Source of the DNA: Stenotrophomonas rhizophila | Lineage (GTDB): Bacteria > Pseudomonadota > Gammaproteobacteria > Xanthomonadales > Xanthomonadaceae | Length of the DNA stretch: 64,000 nucleotides | Assembly (NCBI RefSeq): GCF_007667275.1 | Contig: NZ_VDQT01000004.1 | Location: 62,001-126,000, forward strand | Direction of reading: 5' to 3' | Shown here: piece after piece, positions 26,584 to 35,781 of the stretch | Layout: each line of letters begins with the position of its first letter | Numbering within the stretch: the first letter of the stretch is position 1 | Program-made: the position numbers and the translations under genes | Notes under the pieces: generated by a model | What the model saw: the letters and a program-made list of their open reading frames with translations, nothing else | Database searches by the model: none | Told to the model about the DNA's origin: nothing

Positions 26584-28755
26584 GTGCGGTACCTGTTTTA
26601 CGGAGAGCCCCCTCTGAACATCTTTCGTTTGACCCCGTTGGCCCGATGCTGTGCGCTGCTTTCGGCCTCGGCCCTGCCGAACCTGGCACAGGCCCAGACC
26701 GTACCGCCTGCTCCGGCCCCGATTGAACGCCTGCCTGCGGTTCAGGTGCAGGCCGCCCGGGGCCAGCAGGTGGCCGACGTGGACCTGCCCGCCTCGCTGA
26801 GCACGGTGTGGCTGGACGATGACGTCAATGGCAACCTGGCCCAGCTGTCCGAGGCACTCTCGGGCGTGCCCGGGGTGGTCGCCCGCGACCGCCAGAACCT
26901 GGCGCAGGACACCCAGCTTTCCATCCGTGGCTTCGGCGCCCGCTCCACCTTCGGGGTGCGCGGCGTGCGGGTACTCGTCGATGGCGTGCCGGCCACCATG
27001 CCTGACGGGCAGGGCCAGCTGTCCCATGCCAGCCTGCTGTCCGCCGAGCGGGTAGAGGTGCTGCGCGGGCCGTTCTCGGCGCTGTACGGCAATTCCTCCG
27101 GCGGCGTGGTCCAGGTCTGGAGCGCCGATGGCCAACAGGGCGATCCCTGGCGGCTGCGCGCGGCCGGTGGCAGCGACGGCACGCTCAGCACCGGGGCCCA
27201 GCTGCGCGGGCAGGAAGGGCCGATCCGCTACAACGTGGCAGCCAATCATTTCCGCACCGACGGCTGGCGCGACCACAGCGCGGCCCGGCGCGAATCAGTC
27301 AATGCCCGGCTGGGCATGGATGCCGGCGGCGGCACGCTCGACCTGGTGTTGAACTACTTCGATTCGCCGGACGCGCAGGACCCGCTGGGCCTTACCCGCG
27401 AACAGGTCCGGCAGGATCCGCGCCAGGCCACGGCGGTCGCCACCCAGTACAACACCCGCAAATCGGTGCGCCAGGCGCAGGCCGGGCTGGTATTCACCCG
27501 CACCCGCGACGCGCAGACCTGGCGTGCGATGGGCTATGCCGGCCAGCGCAGCGTGGAGCAGTACCTGGCCATTCCGCCCGGGCCGCAGGCCAACCCGCTG
27601 CATGCCGGCGGGGTGATCGACCTGGACGGCGGCTACGGCGGGCTGGACCTGCGCTGGGCCTGGAACGGCGACTGGGCAGGACGGCCGCTGGAACTGGTGA
27701 TCGGTGCCAATGCCGACCAACAGCAGCAGGACCGGCGCGGTTACGAGAACTTCGTCGGCAGCAGCCTGGGCGTGCGCGGCGCGCTGCGGCGCGACCAGAG
27801 CGACCGGGTGCGCAACGTAGACCAGTTCGCGCAGGCGTTCTGGCAGTGGGCGCCGCGCTGGTCGCTGCTGCTGGGCGTGCGCCACAGCGAGGTGCGCTTC
27901 CGCTCCAACGACCACTACGTCACCGCGCGCAACCCGGACGACAGCGGCGCGCGCGATTACTCGGCCACCACCCCGGTGGCGGGCGTGGTGTTCCACGCCA
28001 GCGACGCGTGGCGGATCCATGCCTCGGCCGGGCGCGGGTTTGAAACCCCCACCTTCAACGAGCTGGGCTACCGCGCCGACGGCGCCGCCGGGCTGGCGCT
28101 GGACCTGTCGGCGGCGCGCAGCCAGAACCTGGAGCTGGGCACCAAGTGGCGCAACGCCGGCGGCGCGGCATTCGACGCGGCGGTGTTCCGGGCCAGCACC
28201 GACGACGAGCTGGCGGTGGCCAGCAATACCAACGGCCGCAGCACCTACCGCAACATCGGCAGGACCCGTCGCCAAGGGGTGGAGGCCAGCCTGCAGGTGC
28301 CGATCAGCGCGCAGCTGGAAGCCAGCCTGGCCTACACCTACGTCGAGGCCACCGTGCGTGAGCCCTATCTGGTCTGCGCCGGCAGCGGCTGCGCTACGCC
28401 GAACACGGTGGTGGCGGCCGGCTCAAGGCTGCCGGGCGTGCCGGCGCAGCAGTGGTTCGGCCGGCTGCAGTACCGGCCGGGTGCGTGGCAATGGGCCGGT
28501 GAGGTCGTGGCCTCCAGCGACACGGTGGTGAACGACCTGGCCACCGACAAGGCGCCGGGGTATGCCCTGCTGAACCTGGAAGCGGCGCGCAGCTGGACCA
28601 CCGATCAGGGCGCGCTGCGGCTGTTTGCGCGCGTCGACAATGTGCTGGACCAGCGCTATGTCGGCTCGGTGATCGTCAACGACGGCAACCAGCGGTTCTT
28701 CGAGCCGGGGCCGGACCGGCGCTACAGCGTCGGGGTCCAGTGGGCGTGGCAATGA
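26584..28755 (+). CDS. TonB-dependent outer-membrane receptor
   Basis: Up to 723 residues: signal peptide (IFRLTPLARCCALLSASALPN), plug domain (about 50-170; LSIRGFGARSTFGVRGVRVL, EVLRGPFSALYGNSSGG) and a 22-strand barrel ending RYSVGVQWAWQ. Ligand unknown; a siderophore-type importer is likely but unproven. Start is uncertain: GTG 26584 has no ribosome site, while CTG at 26614 lies six bases after GGAGAG and would begin the signal peptide directly (LNIFRLT). Confidence 0.88.
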   Translation: MRYLFYGEPPLNIFRLTPLARCCALLSASALPNLAQAQTVPPAPAPIERLPAVQVQAARGQQVADVDLPASLSTVWLDDDVNGNLAQLSEALSGVPGVVARDRQNLAQDTQLSIRGFGARSTFGVRGVRVLVDGVPATMPDGQGQLSHASLLSAERVEVLRGPFSALYGNSSGGVVQVWSADGQQGDPWRLRAAGGSDGTLSTGAQLRGQEGPIRYNVAANHFRTDGWRDHSAARRESVNARLGMDAGGGTLDLVLNYFDSPDAQDPLGLTREQVRQDPRQATAVATQYNTRKSVRQAQAGLVFTRTRDAQTWRAMGYAGQRSVEQYLAIPPGPQANPLHAGGVIDLDGGYGGLDLRWAWNGDWAGRPLELVIGANADQQQQDRRGYENFVGSSLGVRGALRRDQSDRVRNVDQFAQAFWQWAPRWSLLLGVRHSEVRFRSNDHYVTARNPDDSGARDYSATTPVAGVVFHASDAWRIHASAGRGFETPTFNELGYRADGAAGLALDLSAARSQNLELGTKWRNAGGAAFDAAVFRASTDDELAVASNTNGRSTYRNIGRTRRQGVEASLQVPISAQLEASLAYTYVEATVREPYLVCAGSGCATPNTVVAAGSRLPGVPAQQWFGRLQYRPGAWQWAGEVVASSDTVVNDLATDKAPGYALLNLEAARSWTTDQGALRLFARVDNVLDQRYVGSVIVNDGNQRFFEPGPDRRYSVGVQWAWQ

Positions 28756-28759
28756 GGGA

Positions 28760-28779
28760 GCGCGGTCCTTCGACCGCGC
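28760..28779. terminator. Hairpin between convergent genes
   Basis: GCGCGGTC / GACCGCGC closes a CTTC loop between the receptor stop and the next, convergent gene. The stem is strong but only short T-rich sequence follows. Confidence 0.5.
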
Positions 28780-28783
28780 CTGT

Positions 28784-29290
<507 letters not shown>

Positions 29291-29292
29291 TC

Positions 29293-29691
29293 ATGCCCCG
29301 CCTGGATCGCCGTGCCGCACCCGTGCTGTTCAATGCCTACCTGCAGCCGGAACGGAGCGCGCGGCGCGACCGCCGTCGCCGCGCCGAAGAGCCTGAAGCG
29401 GTTGCGCAGGACTACCTGCAGTACATGCGCAGCGACTATGAACGCCGCCGCAGTCAGGGAAGGCGGACCTGGAAGGACCTGTACCCGGCGTACACCTTCG
29501 CGCTGACCACGCACTACGCCGACTGGCCGCGGGGCGCCGACGACGATACCGACGGCGAGCTGGCCGAGCATTGGGAGCAGATGCGCGGGCAGTCGCGGCT
29601 GGGCTGGCCGCAGGCACGCGCCATCGTCGAAGACGCCTGGATGGCCCTGGACCAGATGCCTGCAGCGGCGGTGCACGGCCCGCTGCAGTAA
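29293..29691 (+). CDS. Conserved hypothetical protein
   Basis: 132 residues starting MPRLDRRAAPVLFNAYLQ, after GGAGA. Strongly basic and helical in the first half, then WKDLYPAYTFALTTHYADWP and WPQARAIVEDAWMALDQM. The Trp/Tyr spacing suggests a folded helical domain, but no family is recognised. It lies 98 bases before ku on the same strand. Confidence 0.65.
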   Translation: MPRLDRRAAPVLFNAYLQPERSARRDRRRRAEEPEAVAQDYLQYMRSDYERRRSQGRRTWKDLYPAYTFALTTHYADWPRGADDDTDGELAEHWEQMRGQSRLGWPQARAIVEDAWMALDQMPAAAVHGPLQ

Positions 29692-29789
29692 GGTCCTGGC
29701 CGTGTAGCCGCCCTGCACGGGCCGGACACGGGCGTTTCACGCGCTGCGCGGTACAGCTGGCGCCTCTCTTCTTCAGGAGTGGCGCCGCC

Positions 29790-30761
29790 ATGGCCCGACC
29801 GATCTGGACCGGAACCCTGTCATTCGGGCTGTTGAACGTGCCGGTGTCGCTGATGTCCGGCGAACGCAAGGTGGACCTTTCGTTCCGCATGCTCGACTCG
29901 CGCGACCGCAAACCGATCCGCTTCGAGCGGGTCAACGCCGATACCGGCGAAGAAGTGCCCTGGAAGGACATCGTCAAGGCCTACGAGTACGACAAGGGCA
30001 GCTATGTCGTGCTGGACGAGAGCGATATCAAATCCGCCGCACCCGAGAGCCATGAAACGGTAGAGGTGGAAACCTTCGTCGATGCCAGCCAGATCGACCC
30101 GCGCTACTTCGAGAAGCCCTACCTGCTGGTGCCGGGCAAGAAAGCCGAGAAAGGCTACGTGCTGCTGCGCGAGACGCTGCGCAGCACCGGCAAGGTGGGC
30201 ATCGCCCGCGTGGTGGTGCGCACCCGCGAATACCTGTGCGCAGTGATGCCACACGAACATGCGCTGGTGCTGCTCATCCTGCGTTACCCGCAGGAGCTGG
30301 TGGATCCGGAAGAGCACAAGCTGCCCACCGGCTCGCTGTCCGACTACCGGATCAGCAGCAAGGAAACCGAGATGGCCGAGCAGCTGATCGAATCGATGTC
30401 GGGTGAATGGAAGCCGGATGAGTACCACGACGAGTTCCGCGAGCGCCTGCAGGCGGTGTTGACCAGGCGCATCAAGGAAAAGGGCGGTACCACCACGGTG
30501 GAAGACGAGCCCGCGCCGCGCGAGGATGCCGCCACCAACGTGGTGGACTTCATGTCGCTGCTGCAGAAGAGCCTGGATGCGAAGAAGCGCACGCCTGCGA
30601 AGAAGAGCGCGGCGGTGTCGAAGGTGGTGAAGAAGGCGGCGCCCGCCAAGAAGGCGGCGAAGGCGACCAAGGCCGCGGGCAAAGCCACGAAATCGACTTC
30701 CAAGCCTGCCAAGGCGACCAAGAAGGCCGCCAAGGCGGCGCCCACGCGCAAGGCCGGGTAA
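29790..30761 (+). CDS. ku: Ku protein of bacterial non-homologous end joining
   Basis: 323 residues. Homodimeric Ku rings bind double-strand DNA ends and recruit LigD. The core (1-250) begins MARPIWTGTLSFGLLNVPVSL and contains KPYLLVPGKKAEKGYVLL and LVLLILRYPQEL. The C-terminus (from about 262) is a long Lys/Ala/Thr tail with many repeated KKA/ATKA units, which in other bacteria binds DNA and tunes sliding. AGGAG precedes ATG 29790. Six bases separate it from ligD. Confidence 0.95.
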   Translation: MARPIWTGTLSFGLLNVPVSLMSGERKVDLSFRMLDSRDRKPIRFERVNADTGEEVPWKDIVKAYEYDKGSYVVLDESDIKSAAPESHETVEVETFVDASQIDPRYFEKPYLLVPGKKAEKGYVLLRETLRSTGKVGIARVVVRTREYLCAVMPHEHALVLLILRYPQELVDPEEHKLPTGSLSDYRISSKETEMAEQLIESMSGEWKPDEYHDEFRERLQAVLTRRIKEKGGTTTVEDEPAPREDAATNVVDFMSLLQKSLDAKKRTPAKKSAAVSKVVKKAAPAKKAAKATKAAGKATKSTSKPAKATKKAAKAAPTRKAG

Positions 30762-30767
30762 GCGGCC

Positions 30768-33395
30768 ATGTCGCTCCAGGAATACCGGCGCAAGCGCCGC
30801 TTCGGCGAAACCCCCGAACCCGATGATGAGCGCCGGGGCGCGGCCGCGCGGCGACCGATCTTCGTGGTGCAGCTGCACCATGCCAGCTCGCGCCACTACG
30901 ATTTCCGACTCGAAGCCGATGGCGTGCTGAAGAGCTGGGCGGTGCCGAAGGGGCCATCGTTGCGGGTCGGCGAAAAGCGGCTGGCGGTGGAGGTGGAGGA
31001 TCACCCGCTGTCCTACGCCAGCTTCGAAGGCGATATTCCCCACGGCCACTACGGCGCTGGCCACGTGGACGTGTACGACCACGGCACCTGGGCCTGCGAT
31101 GGCGACCCCCTGGAGGCCATTGCGGCCGGCAAGGTCGACTTCGTGCTGCACGGCAGCCGCCTCAAGGGCGGCTGGAAGCTGGTGCGCACCAACATGAAGG
31201 GCAAGCAGCACCAGTGGCTGCTGATCAAGCGCGACGATGAAGACGCGCGTGACGCCGATGCGGACGCGTTGCTGGAGGAGGTCGTGCCCATGAAGCGCAC
31301 GGCGACGAAAGCGAGGACCGTAAAAACGACTCGGTCGACGAAGACCACCACGTCGAAAACAACGACGTCTTCCAGGACACGCCCTGCCGCGTCGGCTGCG
31401 CCGCCCCGACCCGCCGCGCGCCGCAACGCCGACGCGCGCTGGAACAAGCGCGCGCTGACGCTGGAGCACGCGAAAGACATGCCCTACCCGCACGACTTCA
31501 AGCCCCAGCTCACCGACCACCGTGCCAGCGCGCCGGACGGCGAAGCATGGCTGCACGAGATCAAATGGGACGGCTACCGGCTCATCGCCGACGTGAGCGA
31601 TGGCGTGGTGGCGCTGCGCTCGCGCAACGGACTGAACTGGACCGACGACTTCCCCGAGGTCGTGCAGGCGATCGAAGCCCTGCCGGTCAGCGACCTGCGC
31701 CTGGACGGCGAACTGGTGGTGCTCGATGCGCAGGGCCGCAGCGACTTCACCGGCCTGCAGAAGGTCATCGACGGCACCGCCAAACAACCGCTGCGCTACG
31801 TGGTGTTCGACATGCCCGGCGTGGCCGGGGTGGACGTCAGCCGCTCGCCGCTGCTGGAGCGCAAGACGCTGCTGAAAGACCTGCTGGGCGACACACCGGG
31901 CACGCTGGCCTACAGCGACCATGTGCTCGACCACGGCCCGGCGGTATTCGAGGCCAGCGGCAAGGCAGGCTTCGAAGGCATCATCAGCAAGCGGGTGGAC
32001 GCGCCGTACGTCAATGCACGCGCCCCCAGCTGGGTCAAGGTGAAGCACGAGAACACCGATGAATTCCTGGTAGTCGGTTACACCGAACCGAAAGGCGCGC
32101 GCAGCGGTTTCGGCTCGCTGCTGATGGCCACGCCGGACCAGGGCGGGCTGCGTTATGTGGGCCGTGTAGGCACGGGCTTCGATGATGCAAAGCTGGCGTC
32201 CATGCACCGCCAGCTCAAGGCGCTCGCCACCGATACCGCCGCGGTCGAGCTGCCGTCGCACGTGCCGTTCAAAGCCAGCAGCGTGCATTGGGTCGAACCG
32301 ACGCTGGTGGCCGAAGTCGCGTTCCGTGGCTGGGCGAAGGAAGGCCTGCTGCGCCAGGCCAGCTTCAAGCGCCTGCGGGAGGACAAGACCGCCAGGGATC
32401 TTGGCGTGGCGGGCAAGGCGGAGCGCGCCACGTCTACTGGCAGCAAAGCGAAGGCGGACGATGCACCCGGGAAGCCGCGGGGCGGTATGAAAACGGCGAC
32501 CGCGAAGACCGCGACGCCGCGGGCCGGCGCAGCCGACGATGGGGTCACCATCACCCACCCCGAGCGCGTGGTGTTCGCCACGGCCAAGCTGACCAAGGGC
32601 GACGTGGCCGAGTATTACCGGCAGATGGCGCGCTGGATCCTGCCCGAAGTGGCGCGGCGGCCGCTGTCGCTGCTGCGCTGCCCCGATGGCGTGGACAAGC
32701 CCTGCTTCTTCCAGAAGCACCACGGCACCGGGCTGGGCGACGCGGTGGAGGCCATTCCGCTGCAGCAGAAAAGCGGCCGCGAGGATTACCTGTACATCGA
32801 AGACGTGGCCGGCCTGCTGCAGCTCGTGCAGATGAACACCTTGGAGCTGCATCCGTGGGGCGCCTCGGTAGACGACCCCGAACACCCCGACCGGCTGGTC
32901 TTCGACCTGGACCCGGGCGACGGCGTGACCTGGGCGGCGATCAAGGCGGCGGCGCGGGATGTGCGCGACCGCCTGCAGGAGATTGGACTGGAAAGCTTCG
33001 TGCGCCTGTCCGGCGGCAAGGGCGTGCATGTGGTGGTGCCGTTGAAGCCGAAGGCGGATTGGGCGCAGGCGAAGGATTTCTGCGAGTCGTTCGCGCACGC
33101 CCTGGCCGAACACGCGCCGGATCGCTACGTGGCCACGATGAGCAAGGCCAAGCGCAACGGCGTGATCTTCATCGATTGGCTGCGCAACGCGCGAGGCGCC
33201 ACCAGCGTCTGTTCGTGGTCGCTGCGGGCAAGGCCCTCGGCCGGCGTCGCCGTGCCGCTGCGCTGGGAGGAACTGGGCCGCATCACCGCCGCAGACGCCT
33301 TCCCGCTGCACAAAGCACTGCAGCGCGCCCAGAAGCTGAAGCAGGACCCCTGGGAAGGCATCGATCAGGTAAACCAGGTGCTGCCAACGCTGTAA
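30768..33395 (+). CDS. ligD: Multifunctional DNA ligase D
   Basis: 875 residues in the order phosphoesterase-ligase-polymerase, as in Pseudomonas. The phosphoesterase domain (about 20-165) has VVQLHHASSRHYDFRLEADG. The ATP-dependent ligase has its adenylated Lys in WLHEIKWDGYR, followed by FEGIISKRVDAPY. The C-terminal primase-like polymerase has the metal Asp pair in LVFDLDPGDG, plus FVRLSGGKGVHVVVPL. Lys/Thr/Arg-rich low-complexity linkers join the domains (about 175-230 and 550-590). With Ku it repairs double-strand breaks without a template. Confidence 0.96.
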   Translation: MSLQEYRRKRRFGETPEPDDERRGAAARRPIFVVQLHHASSRHYDFRLEADGVLKSWAVPKGPSLRVGEKRLAVEVEDHPLSYASFEGDIPHGHYGAGHVDVYDHGTWACDGDPLEAIAAGKVDFVLHGSRLKGGWKLVRTNMKGKQHQWLLIKRDDEDARDADADALLEEVVPMKRTATKARTVKTTRSTKTTTSKTTTSSRTRPAASAAPPRPAARRNADARWNKRALTLEHAKDMPYPHDFKPQLTDHRASAPDGEAWLHEIKWDGYRLIADVSDGVVALRSRNGLNWTDDFPEVVQAIEALPVSDLRLDGELVVLDAQGRSDFTGLQKVIDGTAKQPLRYVVFDMPGVAGVDVSRSPLLERKTLLKDLLGDTPGTLAYSDHVLDHGPAVFEASGKAGFEGIISKRVDAPYVNARAPSWVKVKHENTDEFLVVGYTEPKGARSGFGSLLMATPDQGGLRYVGRVGTGFDDAKLASMHRQLKALATDTAAVELPSHVPFKASSVHWVEPTLVAEVAFRGWAKEGLLRQASFKRLREDKTARDLGVAGKAERATSTGSKAKADDAPGKPRGGMKTATAKTATPRAGAADDGVTITHPERVVFATAKLTKGDVAEYYRQMARWILPEVARRPLSLLRCPDGVDKPCFFQKHHGTGLGDAVEAIPLQQKSGREDYLYIEDVAGLLQLVQMNTLELHPWGASVDDPEHPDRLVFDLDPGDGVTWAAIKAAARDVRDRLQEIGLESFVRLSGGKGVHVVVPLKPKADWAQAKDFCESFAHALAEHAPDRYVATMSKAKRNGVIFIDWLRNARGATSVCSWSLRARPSAGVAVPLRWEELGRITAADAFPLHKALQRAQKLKQDPWEGIDQVNQVLPTL

Positions 33396-33444
33396 CGGGA
33401 GGTGCCAACGCGCCCTTCGACCGCACCGCACGCATCGCCCCACC

Positions 33445-33468
33445 GTAGCGCCGGGCTCTGCCCGGCTG
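33445..33468 (+). repeat. SMAG-like REP palindrome
   Basis: GTAG, then GCCGGGC-TCT-GCCCGGC. It lies between ligD and the convergent kdgK-eda group. Same stem family as the copy at 42529. Confidence 0.75.
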
Positions 33469-33471
33469 CTC

Positions 33472-33861
33472 TCATCCCAACCGCACCCGATACCGCGCAC
33501 CCAACCAGATCCCCACCGCCTGCACCGGCACCGACACCAGCAACGTCACCACGAACCAGTATGGGTAATCACTGCCCAGGTCCCAGGCGGCATACACCGA
33601 CGCCGCAGCGATCAGCGCCCACACCACGCCACCGTGCACATACGGCCGCACCGGCGCATACCGCGCTGCAAACGCGGTAGCGGCGACGCCGCCAACAATG
33701 GTCCAGCCGAGGTCCCAGGCCAGCCGGCCTTCGCCCTCGCCCAATCCGACCCACGGTGCGATCCATCCACCGGCGCCACTCACCATCCCCAGCACGAACA
33801 GCGCCACCACGATGCAGAGCACCGAGAGCGCAACCGTTTTTGCAGTGGTGAGCGCAGACAT
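33472..33861 (-). CDS. Four-helix membrane protein downstream of eda
   Basis: 129 residues, four predicted membrane helices (LSVLCIVVALFVLGMVSG; LGWTIVGGVAATAFAA; VWALIAAASVYAAW; WFVVTLLVSVPVQAVGIWLG). It starts seven bases after the eda stop, so it is probably the third gene of kdgK-eda. Function unknown; a link to the sugar-acid operon is positional only. Confidence 0.72.
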   Translation of the reverse strand: MSALTTAKTVALSVLCIVVALFVLGMVSGAGGWIAPWVGLGEGEGRLAWDLGWTIVGGVAATAFAARYAPVRPYVHGGVVWALIAAASVYAAWDLGSDYPYWFVVTLLVSVPVQAVGIWLGARYRVRLG

Positions 33862-33867
33862 GGGTCG

Positions 33868-34506
33868 TCAGCCCACCAGCGCCGCCGACGCCTTCGCCAG
33901 CTGCTCGATGCCGGCCCAGTCCCGCGCCTGCAGCAGCGCGCGCGTGGTCAGCCACGAGCCGCCCACGCACAGCACATTGGGCAGGTGCAGGAAATCGCGT
34001 GCGGTCTGCGCGCTGATCCCGCCGGTGGGGCAGAACCGCACGTCGCCGAACGGGCCGTTCCAGGCCTGCAGCATGCCGATGCCACCGGCCTGCACGGCCG
34101 GGAAGAACTTGAAGGTATCCAGCCCGTGTTCCAGGCCCTGCATCAGCTCGGACGAGGTCGCCACGCCGGGCAGGAACGGCAGGTCGCTGTCGCGCGCGGC
34201 GGCGTACAGCCGTTCGGTCGCACCCGGCGCCACCGCGAACCGCCCGCCGATCGCCTTCACCTTCTCCATCTGCGCGGCGCTGAGCACGGTGCCCGCGCCC
34301 ACCACCGCGTCCGGCACCGCTTCCACCATCGCCTGGATGGCGTCAATCGCCACCGCGGTGCGCAGGGTCACCTCGATCACCGGCAGCCCGCCGTTGAACA
34401 GCGCCTGGGCGACATGCACCGCCTCGTCCACGCTTTCAGGGGTGTACACCGGAATGACCGGGGCCAGTTTCAGGACTGCGCGTACGCGCGGATCAGCGCC
34501 GGACAT
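33868..34506 (-). CDS. eda: 2-keto-3-deoxy-6-phosphogluconate aldolase
   Basis: 212 residues. Splits KDPG into pyruvate and glyceraldehyde 3-phosphate. Visible are the catalytic Glu in LPVIEVTLRT, the Schiff-base Lys in TFKFFPA, and VGAGTVLSAAQ and CPTGGIS. The start overlaps the end of kdgK by 14 bases, so the two steps of 2-keto-3-deoxygluconate use are translationally linked. Confidence 0.96.
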   Translation of the reverse strand: MSGADPRVRAVLKLAPVIPVYTPESVDEAVHVAQALFNGGLPVIEVTLRTAVAIDAIQAMVEAVPDAVVGAGTVLSAAQMEKVKAIGGRFAVAPGATERLYAAARDSDLPFLPGVATSSELMQGLEHGLDTFKFFPAVQAGGIGMLQAWNGPFGDVRFCPTGGISAQTARDFLHLPNVLCVGGSWLTTRALLQARDWAGIEQLAKASAALVG

Positions 34507-35509
34507 CGAATCGCTCCTCGCCCGTCAGGGCCAGTACGTCAGCTTCACTGACGAGGTTGAAATCACCGGGAATCGAATGTTTCAGGCTGGCAGCGGCCAG
34601 GCCGAAGCGCACGATCGCATCCGGTTCGAAGCCCTGCATCATGCCATGCAGGATGCCGGCGGCGAATGCATCGCCACCGCCAATGCGGTCCACGATGCCG
34701 ATCATTTCACGGGTCGGCGCCACGGCGCGGGTGCCATCGCGGCCCAGCAGCATGGCCCCCAGCGCGTGGTGGTCCACGCTGTGCGCGGTGCGCTGCGTGC
34801 AGGCCATCCACTGCAGCCGCGGGAAAGCGGCGAATGCCTGCACCGCGGCGGCGTCCACGCGCTCGGCCAGCACGGCTTGTTCGAACTGCCCGCCCAGCAC
34901 CACGGCGATGTCGCGGTAGTCGGCGAACGCCACCGTGGCGCAGGCGAACAGCTCACGCAGGATGCCCGGCGCGTCGCCTTCCCAACGTGCCCACAGCGAC
35001 GGCCGGAAGTTGCCGTCGAACGACACCTTCACCCCGCGCGCGCAGGCCGCCTGCGCGGCCACCAGGGTGGCCTCGGCCATCGACGGGTTCAGCGCAGGGC
35101 TCACCCCGGACAGGTGCAGCCATTCCACGCCGTCCAGCAGCACGTCCCAGTCGTAGTCGCTGGCGGTGCCCAGTGAGAAGGCGGAGTCCACCCGGTCATA
35201 GACCACTTCGCTGGCGCGCTGTACCGCCCCGGTGGTGAGGAAATACAGGCCCATGCGGCCCGGCCGGGTCTGCACGTGGGTGGTGTCCACTCCGTGCCGG
35301 CGCAGTTCGCCGGCGACGTACTGGCCCAGGGGATTGGCCGGCAGCGTGCTGACCATGTGCACGGTATGCCCGAAGTGCGCCAGCGACACCCCCACGTTGG
35401 CCTCCGCGCCGCCGGCATGCACCGCCACCTGCGGCGTCTGCAGCAACAACTCACGGCCCGGCGCGCTCATGCGCAACAACAACTCCCCGAAACAGACAAC
35501 ACGACTCAT
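34493..35509 (-). CDS. kdgK: 2-keto-3-deoxygluconate kinase (PfkB family)
   Basis: 338 residues. Phosphorylates KDG, the end product of the KduI/KduD route encoded about 20 kb downstream. PfkB features are VVCFGELLLRMS, HAGGAEANVGVSLAHFG and the catalytic anion-hole motif RIGGGDAFAAGI. AAGGA precedes ATG 35509. Its promoter region carries one copy of the shared 12-base element at 35568-35579. Confidence 0.95.
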   Translation of the reverse strand: MSRVVCFGELLLRMSAPGRELLLQTPQVAVHAGGAEANVGVSLAHFGHTVHMVSTLPANPLGQYVAGELRRHGVDTTHVQTRPGRMGLYFLTTGAVQRASEVVYDRVDSAFSLGTASDYDWDVLLDGVEWLHLSGVSPALNPSMAEATLVAAQAACARGVKVSFDGNFRPSLWARWEGDAPGILRELFACATVAFADYRDIAVVLGGQFEQAVLAERVDAAAVQAFAAFPRLQWMACTQRTAHSVDHHALGAMLLGRDGTRAVAPTREMIGIVDRIGGGDAFAAGILHGMMQGFEPDAIVRFGLAAASLKHSIPGDFNLVSEADVLALTGEERFDVRR

Positions 35510-35560
35510 GGCGATGGATCCTTCGTGAGGGTCATGACCCGGGGACAGGCCCCGAGCCGT

Positions 35561-35579
35561 AATGGCTAGCGGTGTCATT
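35561..35579 (-). promoter_or_regulatory. Candidate operator of the uronate regulon, site 1 (kdgK promoter)
   Basis: Minus-strand reading AATGACACCGCTAGCCATT: a dyad with arms AATGAC and GCCATT (one mismatch), upstream of kdgK. It shares AATGACACCG[C/G]T with three other sites in this window. The LacI protein at 54792 is the proposed binder (inference). Confidence 0.5.
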
Positions 35580-35626
35580 CTAGCGGCGCGGGCCCGTCCG
35601 TCCACCCGCCCGGTTTGTCGAAGCCT

Positions 35627-35652
35627 ATGTCCCGCAAGCGTCTACGGGACAT
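35627..35652. promoter_or_regulatory. Dyad in the kdgK / receptor divergent region
   Basis: ATGTCCCG and CGGGACAT form a perfect 8-base inverted repeat with a 10-base spacer, midway between the divergent kdgK and receptor genes. It is unrelated to the AATGACACC element, so a second regulator may act here. Protein unknown. Confidence 0.4.
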
Positions 35653-35709
35653 GGAAAGTCTGTTGCGGTGCAAGATGCTCGATCCCCAACGGACTGTTAA
35701 CGTCCGCCC

Positions 35710-35726
35710 TGACCAGCGGTGTCATT
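35710..35726 (-). promoter_or_regulatory. Candidate operator of the uronate regulon, site 2 (receptor promoter)
   Basis: Minus-strand reading AATGACACCGCTGGTCA, with TGAC / GTCA arms, about 55 bases upstream of the receptor start. Twelve bases are identical to site 1. Confidence 0.5.
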
Positions 35727-35781
35727 GCACTGACATGTCGCCGGATAGCTGTTTCATGTAGCACCTTGGGAGAGGGAAAAC

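Noticed and set aside
29820..33500. Minus-strand open frame of 1226 codons opposite ku and ligD
   Set aside because: It is the antisense of two certain genes, has no recognisable domain, and its His/Ala/Gly/Arg-rich composition is typical of GC-rich shadow frames.
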